Part shown: positions 16,577 through 24,341 of the stretch, one piece after another | Layout: the number at the start of each line of letters is the position of its first letter | How positions within the stretch are numbered: position 1 is the first letter of the stretch | Assembly (NCBI RefSeq): GCF_019645855.1 | Contig: NZ_CP080999.1 | Span: 930,001 to 994,000 of the forward strand | Length of the DNA stretch: 64,000 nucleotides | Direction: 5' to 3' | Source: Mycobacterium malmoense | Lineage (GTDB): Bacteria; Actinomycetota; Actinomycetes; Mycobacteriales; Mycobacteriaceae | Translations under genes and position numbers: made by a program | Notes under the pieces: model-generated | What the model was told of the DNA's origin: nothing | Databases searched by the model: none | The model's input: the letters and a program-made list of their open reading frames with translations, nothing else

Positions 16577-17517
16577 CCGGTGAGGCTGCCGCCGATGAAG
16601 ATGATTTCGCCGAGCGGGTCGTCGTGCTCCGGGGCGGGCACTTCGATGTCGTGGCGCTCGAACAGTTCCGTTCGGGTCACCCCCTCGACATCCCATCCCT
16701 TGGTGCCGAGATAGTCGACGACGTGGTTGCGCTCGCCGGCATAGACCAGCGAGGCCATGTCGATGTCCACGCCGTGGTCGCGGAACGAACCGGACATCTC
16801 CCGCACCCGCTCGGCGTCGAAATCCACGATGCCGGGCACGAATTCGGTGGCGATCGTGCTGCCCGGGGCGCTGAGCGCGGTGATGTTGTCGAACAGCCGG
16901 TCCTGGGCCTCGGGTGGCAGGTAGATCAGCAGGCCTTCCGCCAACCATGCGGTCGGTGCCGCCGTGTCCAGTCCGGCCGCCTTCAGCGCGGCCGGCCAGT
17001 CCCCGCGCAGATCGATCGCGATGGCGCGCCGGGGTGCGGTAGGTTCGGCGCCGATGCCGGCCAGCGTGGTCGTCTTGAACTCGATCACCCGCGGCTGGTC
17101 GATCTCGTAGACGACCGTGCCGTGCGGCCACGGCAACCGGTAGGCGCGCGAGTCCAACCCGGACGCGAGGATCACCGCCTGCCTGATGCCCGCCCTCGTC
17201 GCGGCCAGGAAGTAATCGTCGAAGTACTTGGTGCGCACCGCCATTCCGTCGATCATCGCCTGCATGCGCACCGACGACGCGTTCTCGATCTCGTCGAGAT
17301 CGAGAACGCCGTCCATCATCTTGGTGAAGAAATCCACGCCCACCGCGCGCACCAGCGGTTCGGCGAATGGATCGTCGATCAAACCGCGAGGGTCCTTCGT
17401 CGCCATCGCGCGCCCGGCCGCGACCATCGTCGCGGTCGCGCCCACGCTGGACGCCAGGTCCCAGTCGTCGTCGTGAGCGCGTGGCATGCCCGGACTATCC
17501 GAGTGTCGCGGCGACAT
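16573..17517 (-). CDS. SAM-dependent methyltransferase, TIGR00027 family (paralogue 1)
   Basis: 314 residues from 17517; an internal ATG at 17487 (MPRAHDDDWDLASS) would avoid a 23-base overlap with paralogue 2 and may be the real start. Family marks, shared by all five paralogues: WDLASSVGATATMVA at the N terminus, DDPFAEPLVRAVG, the SAM-binding ASGLDSRAYRLPWP, VVYEIDQP, and the AEGLLIYLPPEAQDRLFDNI block. The family is related to leucine carboxyl methyltransferases and is expanded in mycobacteria; substrates are mostly unknown. It is the last gene of a three-gene minus-strand run. Confidence 0.88.
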   Translation of the reverse strand: MSPRHSDSPGMPRAHDDDWDLASSVGATATMVAAGRAMATKDPRGLIDDPFAEPLVRAVGVDFFTKMMDGVLDLDEIENASSVRMQAMIDGMAVRTKYFDDYFLAATRAGIRQAVILASGLDSRAYRLPWPHGTVVYEIDQPRVIEFKTTTLAGIGAEPTAPRRAIAIDLRGDWPAALKAAGLDTAAPTAWLAEGLLIYLPPEAQDRLFDNITALSAPGSTIATEFVPGIVDFDAERVREMSGSFRDHGVDIDMASLVYAGERNHVVDYLGTKGWDVEGVTRTELFERHDIEVPAPEHDDPLGEIIFIGGSLTG

Positions 17518-18403
17518 AGCTCATTTCGCCGAAGGTCGCCGCCATCTCGTCCTCGGGAAACTCGAAGCCGCTGCGCGCGTAGAGTTCCTTGGCGGGATGG
17601 GCCGTCACCCGCCAGCCGTGGGTGGTCAGGTAGTCGACGACGACGCTGCGCTCGCCCCGATAGAACAGGTCGGCCGCGTTGAGGTCGAAACCGAAGCGTT
17701 GCCACCGCTCGCTGATGCGCTGCAGGCGCTCATCGGAAAACGCGTTCGGATCGGGCACGTGTTCGGTGGCCAGCCGGCTGCCCGGCGCGCTGAGCGCGGT
17801 GATGTTGTCGAACAATCGGTCCTGGGCCTCGGGCGGCAGGTAGGGCAGCAGCCCTTCCGCGCTCCACGCGGTCGGCCGCGTGACGTCAAAACCGCCGTCG
17901 GCCAACGCCGCCGGCCAGTCGTCGCGCAGGTCGATGCCGATCGCACGGCGGTCGGCGGTGGGGGAGGCGCCGAGGCCGGACAGTGTGTTGGTCTTGAACG
18001 CGATGACTTGCGGCTGGTCGATCTCGTAGACCACCGTGCCGGCGGGCCACCGCAGTCGGTAGGCCCTGGTGTCGAGGCCGGACGCCAGTATCACCGCCTG
18101 CCGCACACCGTCGTTGGTCGCGCCGGTGAAGAAGTCGTCGAAAAACCTGGTCCGTACCGTGATCTGCTCGGCCCGCGTTTTGCGGTTGAACAGTGGGTCG
18201 TCCTCGAAATCGATCTCCCCGTCGACGATGCGCACGAAGGGGTCCAATCCCACGGCGCGGACCAGCGGATCGGCAAACGGGTCGTCGAGTAGCGCATCGG
18301 GTCCCTGCGACGCCACGGCGCGGGACGCCGCGACCATGGTGGCCGTCGCCCCCACGCTGGATGCCGGTCCCCAGCTGTCACCGTCGCTGCGTCCCTTACT
18401 CAT
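17495..18403 (-). CDS. SAM-dependent methyltransferase, TIGR00027 family (paralogue 2)
   Basis: 302 residues. It has the same block order as its neighbours: WGPASSVGATATMVAASRAV, DDPFADPLVRAVGLDPF, ASGLDTRAYRLRWPAGTVVYE, and SAEGLLPYLPPEAQDRLFDN. It differs in WGPASS for WDLASS. The ATG at 18403 overlaps the end of paralogue 3 by eight bases, indicating one operon read from 19340 leftwards. Closely spaced paralogues with overlapping ends suggest tandem duplication. Confidence 0.88.
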   Translation of the reverse strand: MSKGRSDGDSWGPASSVGATATMVAASRAVASQGPDALLDDPFADPLVRAVGLDPFVRIVDGEIDFEDDPLFNRKTRAEQITVRTRFFDDFFTGATNDGVRQAVILASGLDTRAYRLRWPAGTVVYEIDQPQVIAFKTNTLSGLGASPTADRRAIGIDLRDDWPAALADGGFDVTRPTAWSAEGLLPYLPPEAQDRLFDNITALSAPGSRLATEHVPDPNAFSDERLQRISERWQRFGFDLNAADLFYRGERSVVVDYLTTHGWRVTAHPAKELYARSGFEFPEDEMAATFGEMSYVAATLG

Positions 18404-19340
18404 GCGTGCCGCTCACATAGAGCAGGTCGCCCATGCGCATGTCGTCGTCCTCAATCGGCGGAAGGCCGTTGGCGGAGAACAGGTCTCGGATGCTGATGCC
18501 GTTCATGGCCCAGCCGCGGTCGTCCAGATAGGGGGCCGCCTCATTGCGCTCACCGAAGTAGACGAGGCCCGCCATGTCGAGGTCGAAGCCGTGCGCGCGC
18601 CAGCGCTCGGAAATGCGCTGCATGCGCTCCCTCATCCTGTCCTCGTCGCCGGGCTGCGGGTTGGGCGCGCTCTCGGTGGCGAACCGGCTGCCCGGGGCGC
18701 TGAGCTCGGTGATGGTGTCCAGCAGGCGATCCTGCGCCTCCGGCGGCAGGTAGCCGAGGAGGCCCTCGGCGCTCCACGCGGTCGGCCGGGCCGGGTCGAA
18801 TCCGGCGGCGCGCAACGCGGCGGGCCAGTCGTCGCGCAGGTCGACGGGCACCACCCGCCGCTCGGCGGTGGGCGCGGCGCCCAGCTCGGCCAGCGTGCGG
18901 GTCTTGAACTCGATGACCTGCGGCTGGTCGACCTCGTACACCACGGTGCCGGCCGGCCAGGCCAGCCGGTACGCGCGGGAATCCAGGCCCGACGCCAGGA
19001 TCACGACCTGCTTGATGCCCGCCCGCGTCGCGCCCAGAAAGAACTCGTCGAAGAACTTGGTGCGCACCGCCATGTTGTCGGCCATGCGGGACATCGCCCC
19101 GGCGGACCCCGCGGCGCCGTCGTGCACGTCGTTCAGGTCGGCCGGGTTGACCTCGCCGGTCGCCAGCCGGGTGAGGAGGTCGACGCCGACGGCCCGGACC
19201 AGCGGCTCGGCGAACGGGTCGTCGATCAGCGGGCGGTCGGCGCGGGTCGCCACGGCGCGGGCCGCGGCCACCATGGTCGCGGTCACGCCGACGCTGGAGG
19301 CCAGGTCCCAGGTGTCGCCCTCATACCTGGTGGAAGTCAT
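18396..19340 (-). CDS. SAM-dependent methyltransferase, TIGR00027 family (paralogue 3)
   Basis: 314 residues, first gene of the three-gene minus-strand run. WDLASSVGVTATMVAAARAV, DDPFAEPLVRAVGVDLL, ASGLDSRAYRLAWPAGTVV and SAEGLLGYLPPEAQDRLLD are the family marks. The upstream region (19341-19547) is unusually AT-rich for this genome and carries a 15-base palindrome at 19366-19380, likely part of the promoter or an operator. I see no gene in that gap. Confidence 0.88.
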   Translation of the reverse strand: MTSTRYEGDTWDLASSVGVTATMVAAARAVATRADRPLIDDPFAEPLVRAVGVDLLTRLATGEVNPADLNDVHDGAAGSAGAMSRMADNMAVRTKFFDEFFLGATRAGIKQVVILASGLDSRAYRLAWPAGTVVYEVDQPQVIEFKTRTLAELGAAPTAERRVVPVDLRDDWPAALRAAGFDPARPTAWSAEGLLGYLPPEAQDRLLDTITELSAPGSRFATESAPNPQPGDEDRMRERMQRISERWRAHGFDLDMAGLVYFGERNEAAPYLDDRGWAMNGISIRDLFSANGLPPIEDDDMRMGDLLYVSGTHE

Positions 19341-19365
19341 GTTTTCCCCTGTTCGGATCTAGTCA

Positions 19366-19380
19366 GTCTAATATTTAGAC
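19366..19380. promoter_or_regulatory. Palindromic operator-like site upstream of the methyltransferase run
   Basis: GTCTAA (19366-19371) TAT TTAGAC (19375-19380) is a perfect inverted repeat in an AT-rich island about 26 bases upstream of the start of paralogue 3. The position fits a repressor site or the promoter core of the minus-strand operon. The regulator is not identified. Confidence 0.45.
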
Positions 19381-19547
19381 AATATAACAAGCTTTTACCA
19401 CTGTACGCTTCCCCCGTTTCCCGGCAACCTTGATTGATGGCGCGTGAACGGGTGCTCTACCGGGACCTGGCCGCCGCCGGCCGGGTGGACCCGCGGCCCC
19501 ATGCTGACCCACACGTTCGCGCTCGAACAGCGACCGCCGTCAGGGCG

Positions 19548-20210
19548 TTAGGCGGGGCGGGTCGCGCGATAGTAGTTCAATCGCCCGAGAATGCGGTGCG
19601 GCGTCGATGCGACCTCGGTGCAGTCGAACCCGGCCGCGCGCAGCAGTCGTGGAATCGCGTCGCCGAGGTTGCCGGCCGCGTGGTGGCTGCGCCTGATGAG
19701 CCGCGCCATCAGGCCGTGGTTGGCGGTCATGTCGCCGCCGATGTCGACCAGGTGCAGCCTGCCGCCGGGGCGAAGGACCCGGAAGACCTCGGCCGCCGCA
19801 GCGGGTTTCGCGTCTTCGCCGATATGGTGCAGCATCATCGACGACAGCACCCGGTCGAATTCGCCGTCGGCGTAGGGGAGTTGTTGCGCGTAGCCCTGTT
19901 CGAAGCGGATGCTGTCCGCCTTTCGCTTCGCCCGGTCAAGCGCCCGCGGGTCGGGATCGCATCCGATCACCTCCAGGTGGGGAAAGGCGCGCTTGGCCGT
20001 AACGGTGACATTCCCTGTGCCGCAGCCAATTTCGAGTAAACGGTGGCAGTCGGCGAGCTCGGCCTGCGCGATCAGGGTGTCGTGGACCTTCTTCATGCCG
20101 AGCAGGCGTGACATCAGGTCGTACGTGGGGAGCAGCGCGTCGTGGCCGGCGGCGGGCAGGTAATCATGTGGATGATGTTTCGTCACGCAATCCATGGTGA
20201 ACCGCTGCAT
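19548..20210 (-). CDS. UbiE/type 11 SAM-dependent methyltransferase
   Basis: 220 residues from 20210. The class I methyltransferase motif I is LLEIGCGTGNVTVTAK (about residues 58-73), followed by EVIGCDPDPRAL (motif II) and VLSSMMLHHIG / RPGGRLHLVDIGGD (motifs IV-VI). It is unrelated in detail to the TIGR00027 paralogues next to it. It is divergent from the AraC-type gene, with start codons 24-51 bases apart depending on the AraC start, so the two probably share a control region. Substrate unknown. Confidence 0.78.
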   Translation of the reverse strand: MQRFTMDCVTKHHPHDYLPAAGHDALLPTYDLMSRLLGMKKVHDTLIAQAELADCHRLLEIGCGTGNVTVTAKRAFPHLEVIGCDPDPRALDRAKRKADSIRFEQGYAQQLPYADGEFDRVLSSMMLHHIGEDAKPAAAAEVFRVLRPGGRLHLVDIGGDMTANHGLMARLIRRSHHAAGNLGDAIPRLLRAAGFDCTEVASTPHRILGRLNYYRATRPA

Positions 20211-20261
20211 TCGCGAAGAATTGGGTGATCCTCGGTGAAACTTGGACTATCTTTGGCGGTT

Positions 20262-21113
20262 ATGACGCGACCGACTCGATTGGTTCGGCAGCGCGCGGGG
20301 GTGCCGATCTATGAATACCGGACCGACCCGGACACGCCCCCGGTGTCGGTGGTGCGTTCTGGCCCCGAGGATTTCGTCGAACGCGGTCGCCACATCCACG
20401 ACTTTCCGGCTCTTTGGTACCTGCCGGCGGCCGGGCTGGTCTACGTGGCGGCCGCGGGTCGGGTGCTCGACCCCGGGCGGCTCGAAGATCGCGACGCCGG
20501 CGTCGCGGTGTTCTTCGACCCGGCCGCGCTGGGCGAGGACGCGCGATCGCCGTGGCCGGCCTGGCGGGCGCACCCGCTGCTGTTTCCGTTCCTGCACGGC
20601 CACGCCGGCGGAATCCTGCGACTGGAGGTACACGCGGCGCGACGGTCGGCGTGGGACGCCGCGATCCGGTCGATCGAAGCCGAACTGCTCGCGCGGCAGG
20701 ACGGCTATCGCCAGGCGGCGCTGGCGCATCTGACGCTGCTGCTGATCGATCTCGCGCGGCTGGCGGGTCCGGTGGTCGACGAACTGCGGCGCGCCGGCGA
20801 ACCGCTGTTGGCCGAGGTGTTCGAGGTGATCGACCGGCGTCACCCCGAGTCGTTGTCGCTGCGCGACGTGGCCGGCGAACTCGGCGTGACCCCGGGGCAC
20901 CTGACCACCGTGGTGCGGCGCCGCACCGGGCGCACCGTCGGCGAGTGGATCACCGAACGCCGCATGGCCGCCGCCCGCGCGTTGCTGGCCGAAACGGACC
21001 TACCCGTCGCAGAGGTGGCCCGACGGGTCGGGGTGTCCGATCCCGGCTACTTCAGCCGGCTGTTCGGCCGCGCGCACGACGCCTCGCCCCGCCAGTGGCG
21101 CGGCGCGCACTAG
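20262..21113 (+). CDS. AraC-family transcriptional regulator
   Basis: 283 residues from ATG 20262; a GTG at 20235 adds nine residues but would leave almost no room for a promoter. The N-terminal cupin-like sensor domain (residues ~20-140) has HIHDFPALWYLPAAG. The C-terminal two-helix-turn-helix domain is clear: LSLRDVAGELGVTPGHLTTV, RTVGEWITERRMAAARALL, and the signature VAEVARRVGVSDPGYFSRLF. It may control the divergent methyltransferase. Its last 62 bases overlap the end of the convergent TetR gene. Confidence 0.85.
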   Translation: MTRPTRLVRQRAGVPIYEYRTDPDTPPVSVVRSGPEDFVERGRHIHDFPALWYLPAAGLVYVAAAGRVLDPGRLEDRDAGVAVFFDPAALGEDARSPWPAWRAHPLLFPFLHGHAGGILRLEVHAARRSAWDAAIRSIEAELLARQDGYRQAALAHLTLLLIDLARLAGPVVDELRRAGEPLLAEVFEVIDRRHPESLSLRDVAGELGVTPGHLTTVVRRRTGRTVGEWITERRMAAARALLAETDLPVAEVARRVGVSDPGYFSRLFGRAHDASPRQWRGAH

Positions 21114-21711
21114 TCGGCAGGCTCTGCACGCCGTGGATTGCTATATCGATGGCGCTTTCGACCGCGGCGCGCAGCTGTTCGGAGGTGCCGCCGTCTTGCA
21201 GACAAACGAGCGCCGCGGCGATCGCCGCCCCCATGACCGACCCGATGACGGCGGCAGCGGACGCCGGGTCGAGCGCGTCGGAATAGGCGCCGTGCAGAGC
21301 CCGGGCCAATTGAGTTTCGGCCAGGAAGTAGCGATGCAACGTAGCCGCCTGGACGGCGGGCACCGACAGGATCATCGGCAGCCGCACCGCGGCCAGGCCG
21401 CCGTCGACCTCCTCGGTGAGGGCATCGGCCAGCATGTGCCGCATCGCCGACGCGAGGAGGTCGGCCATCCGATCACCGGGTGCGCCCTGCTCGATGAGAG
21501 CCACCGCGGCGTCGATCCGGCGGGAGAGGTGGGGAAAAAGGACCTCGTCCTTGCTCTCGAAGTAATTGAAGAATGTCTTTGTGGAAACGCCGGCGGCAGA
21601 GGCGATTTCGGCCACGGTGGTCTGCTCGTAGCCCTTCTCCCCGAACAGTCGCATGGCCGCGCTGATCAACTCCTGCCTGGTCTGCTTCCGTTTACGTTCG
21701 CGCAGGCCCAT
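21052..21711 (-). CDS. TetR-family transcriptional regulator
   Basis: 219 residues. The N-terminal helix-turn-helix domain is standard: RQELISAAMRLFGEKGYEQT and VAEIASAAGVSTKTFFNYFESKDE. The ligand-binding domain (about 60-195) has no recognisable specificity. The Arg-rich tail after residue 200 lies in the region overlapping the AraC gene and may be variable. A 40-base palindrome 29 bases upstream of the start, between this gene and the divergent SDR, is the obvious operator, so it probably represses itself and the SDR. Confidence 0.87.
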   Translation of the reverse strand: MGLRERKRKQTRQELISAAMRLFGEKGYEQTTVAEIASAAGVSTKTFFNYFESKDEVLFPHLSRRIDAAVALIEQGAPGDRMADLLASAMRHMLADALTEEVDGGLAAVRLPMILSVPAVQAATLHRYFLAETQLARALHGAYSDALDPASAAAVIGSVMGAAIAAALVCLQDGGTSEQLRAAVESAIDIAIHGVQSLPTSARRATGGARRRARGRTAG

Positions 21712-21739
21712 CTCGTTTGCCGTGGCCGCTCCTTCCGGT

Positions 21740-21779
21740 TTGGTTACATTCGATGTAATATTACGCCGAATGTAACCAA
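21740..21779. promoter_or_regulatory. 40-base palindromic operator between tetR and the SDR gene
   Basis: TTGGTTACATTCG (21740-21752) and its exact complement CGAATGTAACCAA (21767-21779) flank GTAATATTAC (21755-21764), itself a perfect palindrome on the same axis (between 21759 and 21760). Only two base pairs of the 40-base dyad are mismatched. TTACAT TCG ATGTAA (21744-21758) forms an additional overlapping site. This fits binding of two TetR dimers. Confidence 0.75.
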
Positions 21780-21812
21780 GTCGGAGGTGACTCGCCGGAA
21801 GGGGCCGAGGTC

Positions 21813-22655
21813 ATGCGGCGGTGCGAGAACTTTGAGAACACCGTGGCGATCGTCACCGGCGGCGGAATGGGTCTGGGCGAGGCGCTGTGTGAGGAACTCG
21901 GGCGTCGGGGCGCCACGGTGGTCGTCGCCGACCTCGACGGCGACGCCGCGCGTCAGGTAGCGGGACGCCTGGGGCAGGCCGGCGCGCGGGCGGCTGCCGT
22001 GGCGGTCGACGTGGCCGACGAAACCGGGGTGGCGCGGTTGGTCGAGGACACCGTTGCCGAATACGGACGCCTGGACTACATGATCAACAATGCCGGCATC
22101 GCGATCGGCGGGGACTCTCGCGACCTTTCGATACAGCAGTGGCGTCGCGTGCTCGAGGTGAACCTGCTGGGGGTGGTGTACGGAACGGTGCACGCCTATC
22201 GGTTGATGGCGCGCCAGGGCCATGGGCACGTCGTCAATATTTCGTCGCTCAGTGGGCTGGTTCCCCAGCCAGGCAATGCCGCGTACTGCACGAGCAAGCA
22301 TGGGATCGTTGGGCTTTCACTATCGCTGCGGGCCGAGGGGGCGGACCTTGGCGTGAAGGTAAGCGCGGCATGTCCGGGCGACATGAAGACGAAGATCTAC
22401 GACAACATGGTCGTGGTCAACATGCCGCGCGAGCGGGTAGCGACGTTGAGTCGGCGCACCCACTATCTGATGCCGCAGATGAGCGCCCAGGCCGCCGCTC
22501 GCGCGATCCTGCGTGGGATGGAGCGCAATCGCCCGCTGATCGTGTTTCCCACTGTGGTTCAGGTCATCTGGCACCTGTACCGGCATTTTCCGGGCCTGTT
22601 CTATCGGATAAACCTCCATCGCATGAGGCTGTTCCGCGAACTCCGAGAGGGCTGA
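21813..22655 (+). CDS. Short-chain dehydrogenase/reductase
   Basis: 280 residues, classical SDR. Cofactor motif TGGGMGLG at residues 15-22, Asp40 after the second strand (VVVAD, favouring NAD), NNAG at 92-95, catalytic Ser145 in NISSLSG and Tyr158/Lys162 in YCTSK. The C-terminal ~50 residues are hydrophobic and basic (VVQVIWHLYRHFPGLFYRIN), suggesting membrane association. Substrate unknown. It is divergent from the TetR gene across the large operator and converges on fucA with 25 bases between the stops. Confidence 0.87.
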   Translation: MRRCENFENTVAIVTGGGMGLGEALCEELGRRGATVVVADLDGDAARQVAGRLGQAGARAAAVAVDVADETGVARLVEDTVAEYGRLDYMINNAGIAIGGDSRDLSIQQWRRVLEVNLLGVVYGTVHAYRLMARQGHGHVVNISSLSGLVPQPGNAAYCTSKHGIVGLSLSLRAEGADLGVKVSAACPGDMKTKIYDNMVVVNMPRERVATLSRRTHYLMPQMSAQAAARAILRGMERNRPLIVFPTVVQVIWHLYRHFPGLFYRINLHRMRLFRELREG

Positions 22656-22680
22656 CCCCCGAAGGCGGCAGCTGTCAGAG

Positions 22681-23334
22681 TCAGGCGTTGGCGCGCAGAT
22701 AGCCATACACGCTGGCGAAGTTGCGGTTCACGTCCTCGGGGATCGGCACGGGGCCACCGAGAGCCCTTGCGCCCCAGACGATTTGGGCGGTCCGCTCGAC
22801 CAGGGCGGTGACGTGCAGGACCTTGTCGGGCCGGGGCCCGACGGCCACCAGGCCATGGTTGGCGATCAGGGCGGCGGCCCGGCCCTCGAGCGCCTTGACC
22901 GCGTTGGCGCCCACCTCCGGCGTGCCGGACGCCGCGTACTCGGCGCACCGAATGTCGCCGCCGCAATACACCGCGAACTCGTCGATGCAGGCCGGAATCG
23001 GCTGGTGGGCGATGGCGAACATGGTCGCCCACACCGGATGGCTGTGGATGACGCTGCCGATGTCGTCGAACGCCTGGTAGCACGCCAGGTGCAGCTTCAT
23101 CTCCGACGACGGCGATCGACCGTCCGCCGCGCGCAGCACGGCGCCGTCGGGGTCGACCAGCACGAGGTCGTCGAGCGCCATGTCGCGATAGTCGACCGAC
23201 GACGGCGTGATGACGATGTTGCCGTCGGAGCGCCGCGACGAGATGTTGCCGGCGGTTCCCTCGACCAGGCCCCGGCGCAGCATGTCCTTGGCCGCGTCCA
23301 GCACCGCGGTCTCCGGGTTGATGACGGATGTCAT
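22681..23334 (-). CDS. fucA: Class II aldolase, L-fuculose-phosphate aldolase family
   Basis: 217 residues from ATG 23334; a longer open frame upstream reads through serA2 and is rejected because the internal ATG overlaps the serA2 stop (ATGA). Zinc ligands and the catalytic acid align with E. coli FucA at a constant offset of five: Glu78, His97, His99 and His160 (E. coli 73, 92, 94, 155). The family cleaves L-fuculose-1-phosphate to dihydroxyacetone phosphate and lactaldehyde, but related members use other sugar phosphates, so the substrate is uncertain. Counterpart of Rv0727c. It is coupled to a hydroxyacid dehydrogenase and lies next to a sugar kinase. Confidence 0.88.
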   Translation of the reverse strand: MTSVINPETAVLDAAKDMLRRGLVEGTAGNISSRRSDGNIVITPSSVDYRDMALDDLVLVDPDGAVLRAADGRSPSSEMKLHLACYQAFDDIGSVIHSHPVWATMFAIAHQPIPACIDEFAVYCGGDIRCAEYAASGTPEVGANAVKALEGRAAALIANHGLVAVGPRPDKVLHVTALVERTAQIVWGARALGGPVPIPEDVNRNFASVYGYLRANA

Positions 23335-24320
23335 GGGCTGAGCACCTCCGGGTTGACGATATGGGCGGGCGTGCCGCCGGACAGCAGCGCTTCCAGGTCG
23401 TCGGCCACCATCTGGGCCTGCCGGACCTCGGTGTCCCAGGTGGCGCCGCCGATGTGCGGGGTGAGGACGACGTTGGGCATGCCGACCAGCGGGTGGTCGG
23501 TGGGCAGCCATTCGCCGACGAAGTGATCCAGCCCGGCGGCGGCCACCTTGCCGGCGCGCAGCGCGTCGACAAGCGCGTCGGTGTCGTGCAGCTGGGCGCG
23601 GGCGGTGTTGAGGAAGACCACGCCGTCGCGCATGGCCGCGAACTGCCGCGCGCCGATCATCCCGACGGTGTCGTCGGTGACCGGCGCGTGCAGGGACACG
23701 ACGTCGGCCTCGGCCAGCAGCTCGTCGAGCCCGTGGTGGGCCTCGTCGTGGTACGGGTCATAGGCGATGACCCGCATGCCCAGCCCGGACAGCCGCCAAC
23801 GCAACGCGCGGCCGACGGCGCCCAGGCCCACCAGCCCGGCGGTGCGCCCGGCGATCTCCCAGCCGCGAAAACGCTGATACGGGATGCTGCCGTCGCGAAA
23901 CGTGTTGCCGCCGCGGACATCCGCGTCGGCGGTCAGCAGGTGTCGGGTGGCCGCGAAAAGCAGCGCCACCGCCATCTCGGCGACCGCGTCGGCGTTGCGG
24001 GCGGGGGTGTTGAGCACCGGGATGCCGGCCGCGGTGGCCCCGTCGACATCGACGTTGTTGGGGTCGCCGCGGGTGGACGCGATCACGCGCAGGCCCAGGT
24101 CGAACACCGGCCCACCCACCGAGTCGCTTTCCACCACGACGACGTCGGCGCCCTCGCCAACGATCCGCTCGGCCAGCTGCTCGGCGCCGTAGATCCGCAG
24201 CGGCCGCTGCTCTAGCTCACTTATCCAAGGGTCGTACACCACGTCGGCCAGCCGCTGCAGCTTGGCGAACCCCGGCCCGCGCAGCGGCGCGGTCACCAGG
24301 GCGCGCGGTCTCGAGGTCAC
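23331..24320 (-). CDS. serA2: D-isomer-specific 2-hydroxyacid dehydrogenase
   Basis: 329 residues from GTG 24320; a TTG at 24329 would add three residues. The NAD-binding motif is AGLVGLGAVGRALRWRL, and the catalytic Arg, Glu and His appear in NTARAQL, HFVGEWLP and LTPHIGGAT. The length and the lack of a C-terminal ACT domain argue against a true phosphoglycerate dehydrogenase; the symbol follows the M. tuberculosis name serA2 (Rv0728c). It is translated with fucA and diverges from the sugar kinase, so a small sugar or hydroxyacid pathway is likely (inference). Confidence 0.85.
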   Translation of the reverse strand: MTSRPRALVTAPLRGPGFAKLQRLADVVYDPWISELEQRPLRIYGAEQLAERIVGEGADVVVVESDSVGGPVFDLGLRVIASTRGDPNNVDVDGATAAGIPVLNTPARNADAVAEMAVALLFAATRHLLTADADVRGGNTFRDGSIPYQRFRGWEIAGRTAGLVGLGAVGRALRWRLSGLGMRVIAYDPYHDEAHHGLDELLAEADVVSLHAPVTDDTVGMIGARQFAAMRDGVVFLNTARAQLHDTDALVDALRAGKVAAAGLDHFVGEWLPTDHPLVGMPNVVLTPHIGGATWDTEVRQAQMVADDLEALLSGGTPAHIVNPEVLSP

Positions 24321-24341
24321 GAAACCCAATGCTGGCGTACG

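Noticed and set aside
15431..17131. 566-codon minus-strand frame across sppA and methyltransferase 1
   Set aside because: Shadow of two well-supported genes in other phases; Arg- and Gly-rich without motifs.
22678..23511. Longer fucA start at 23511
   Set aside because: The extra 59 residues are the shadow of serA2 and full of Arg and Pro; the ATGA overlap supports 23334.
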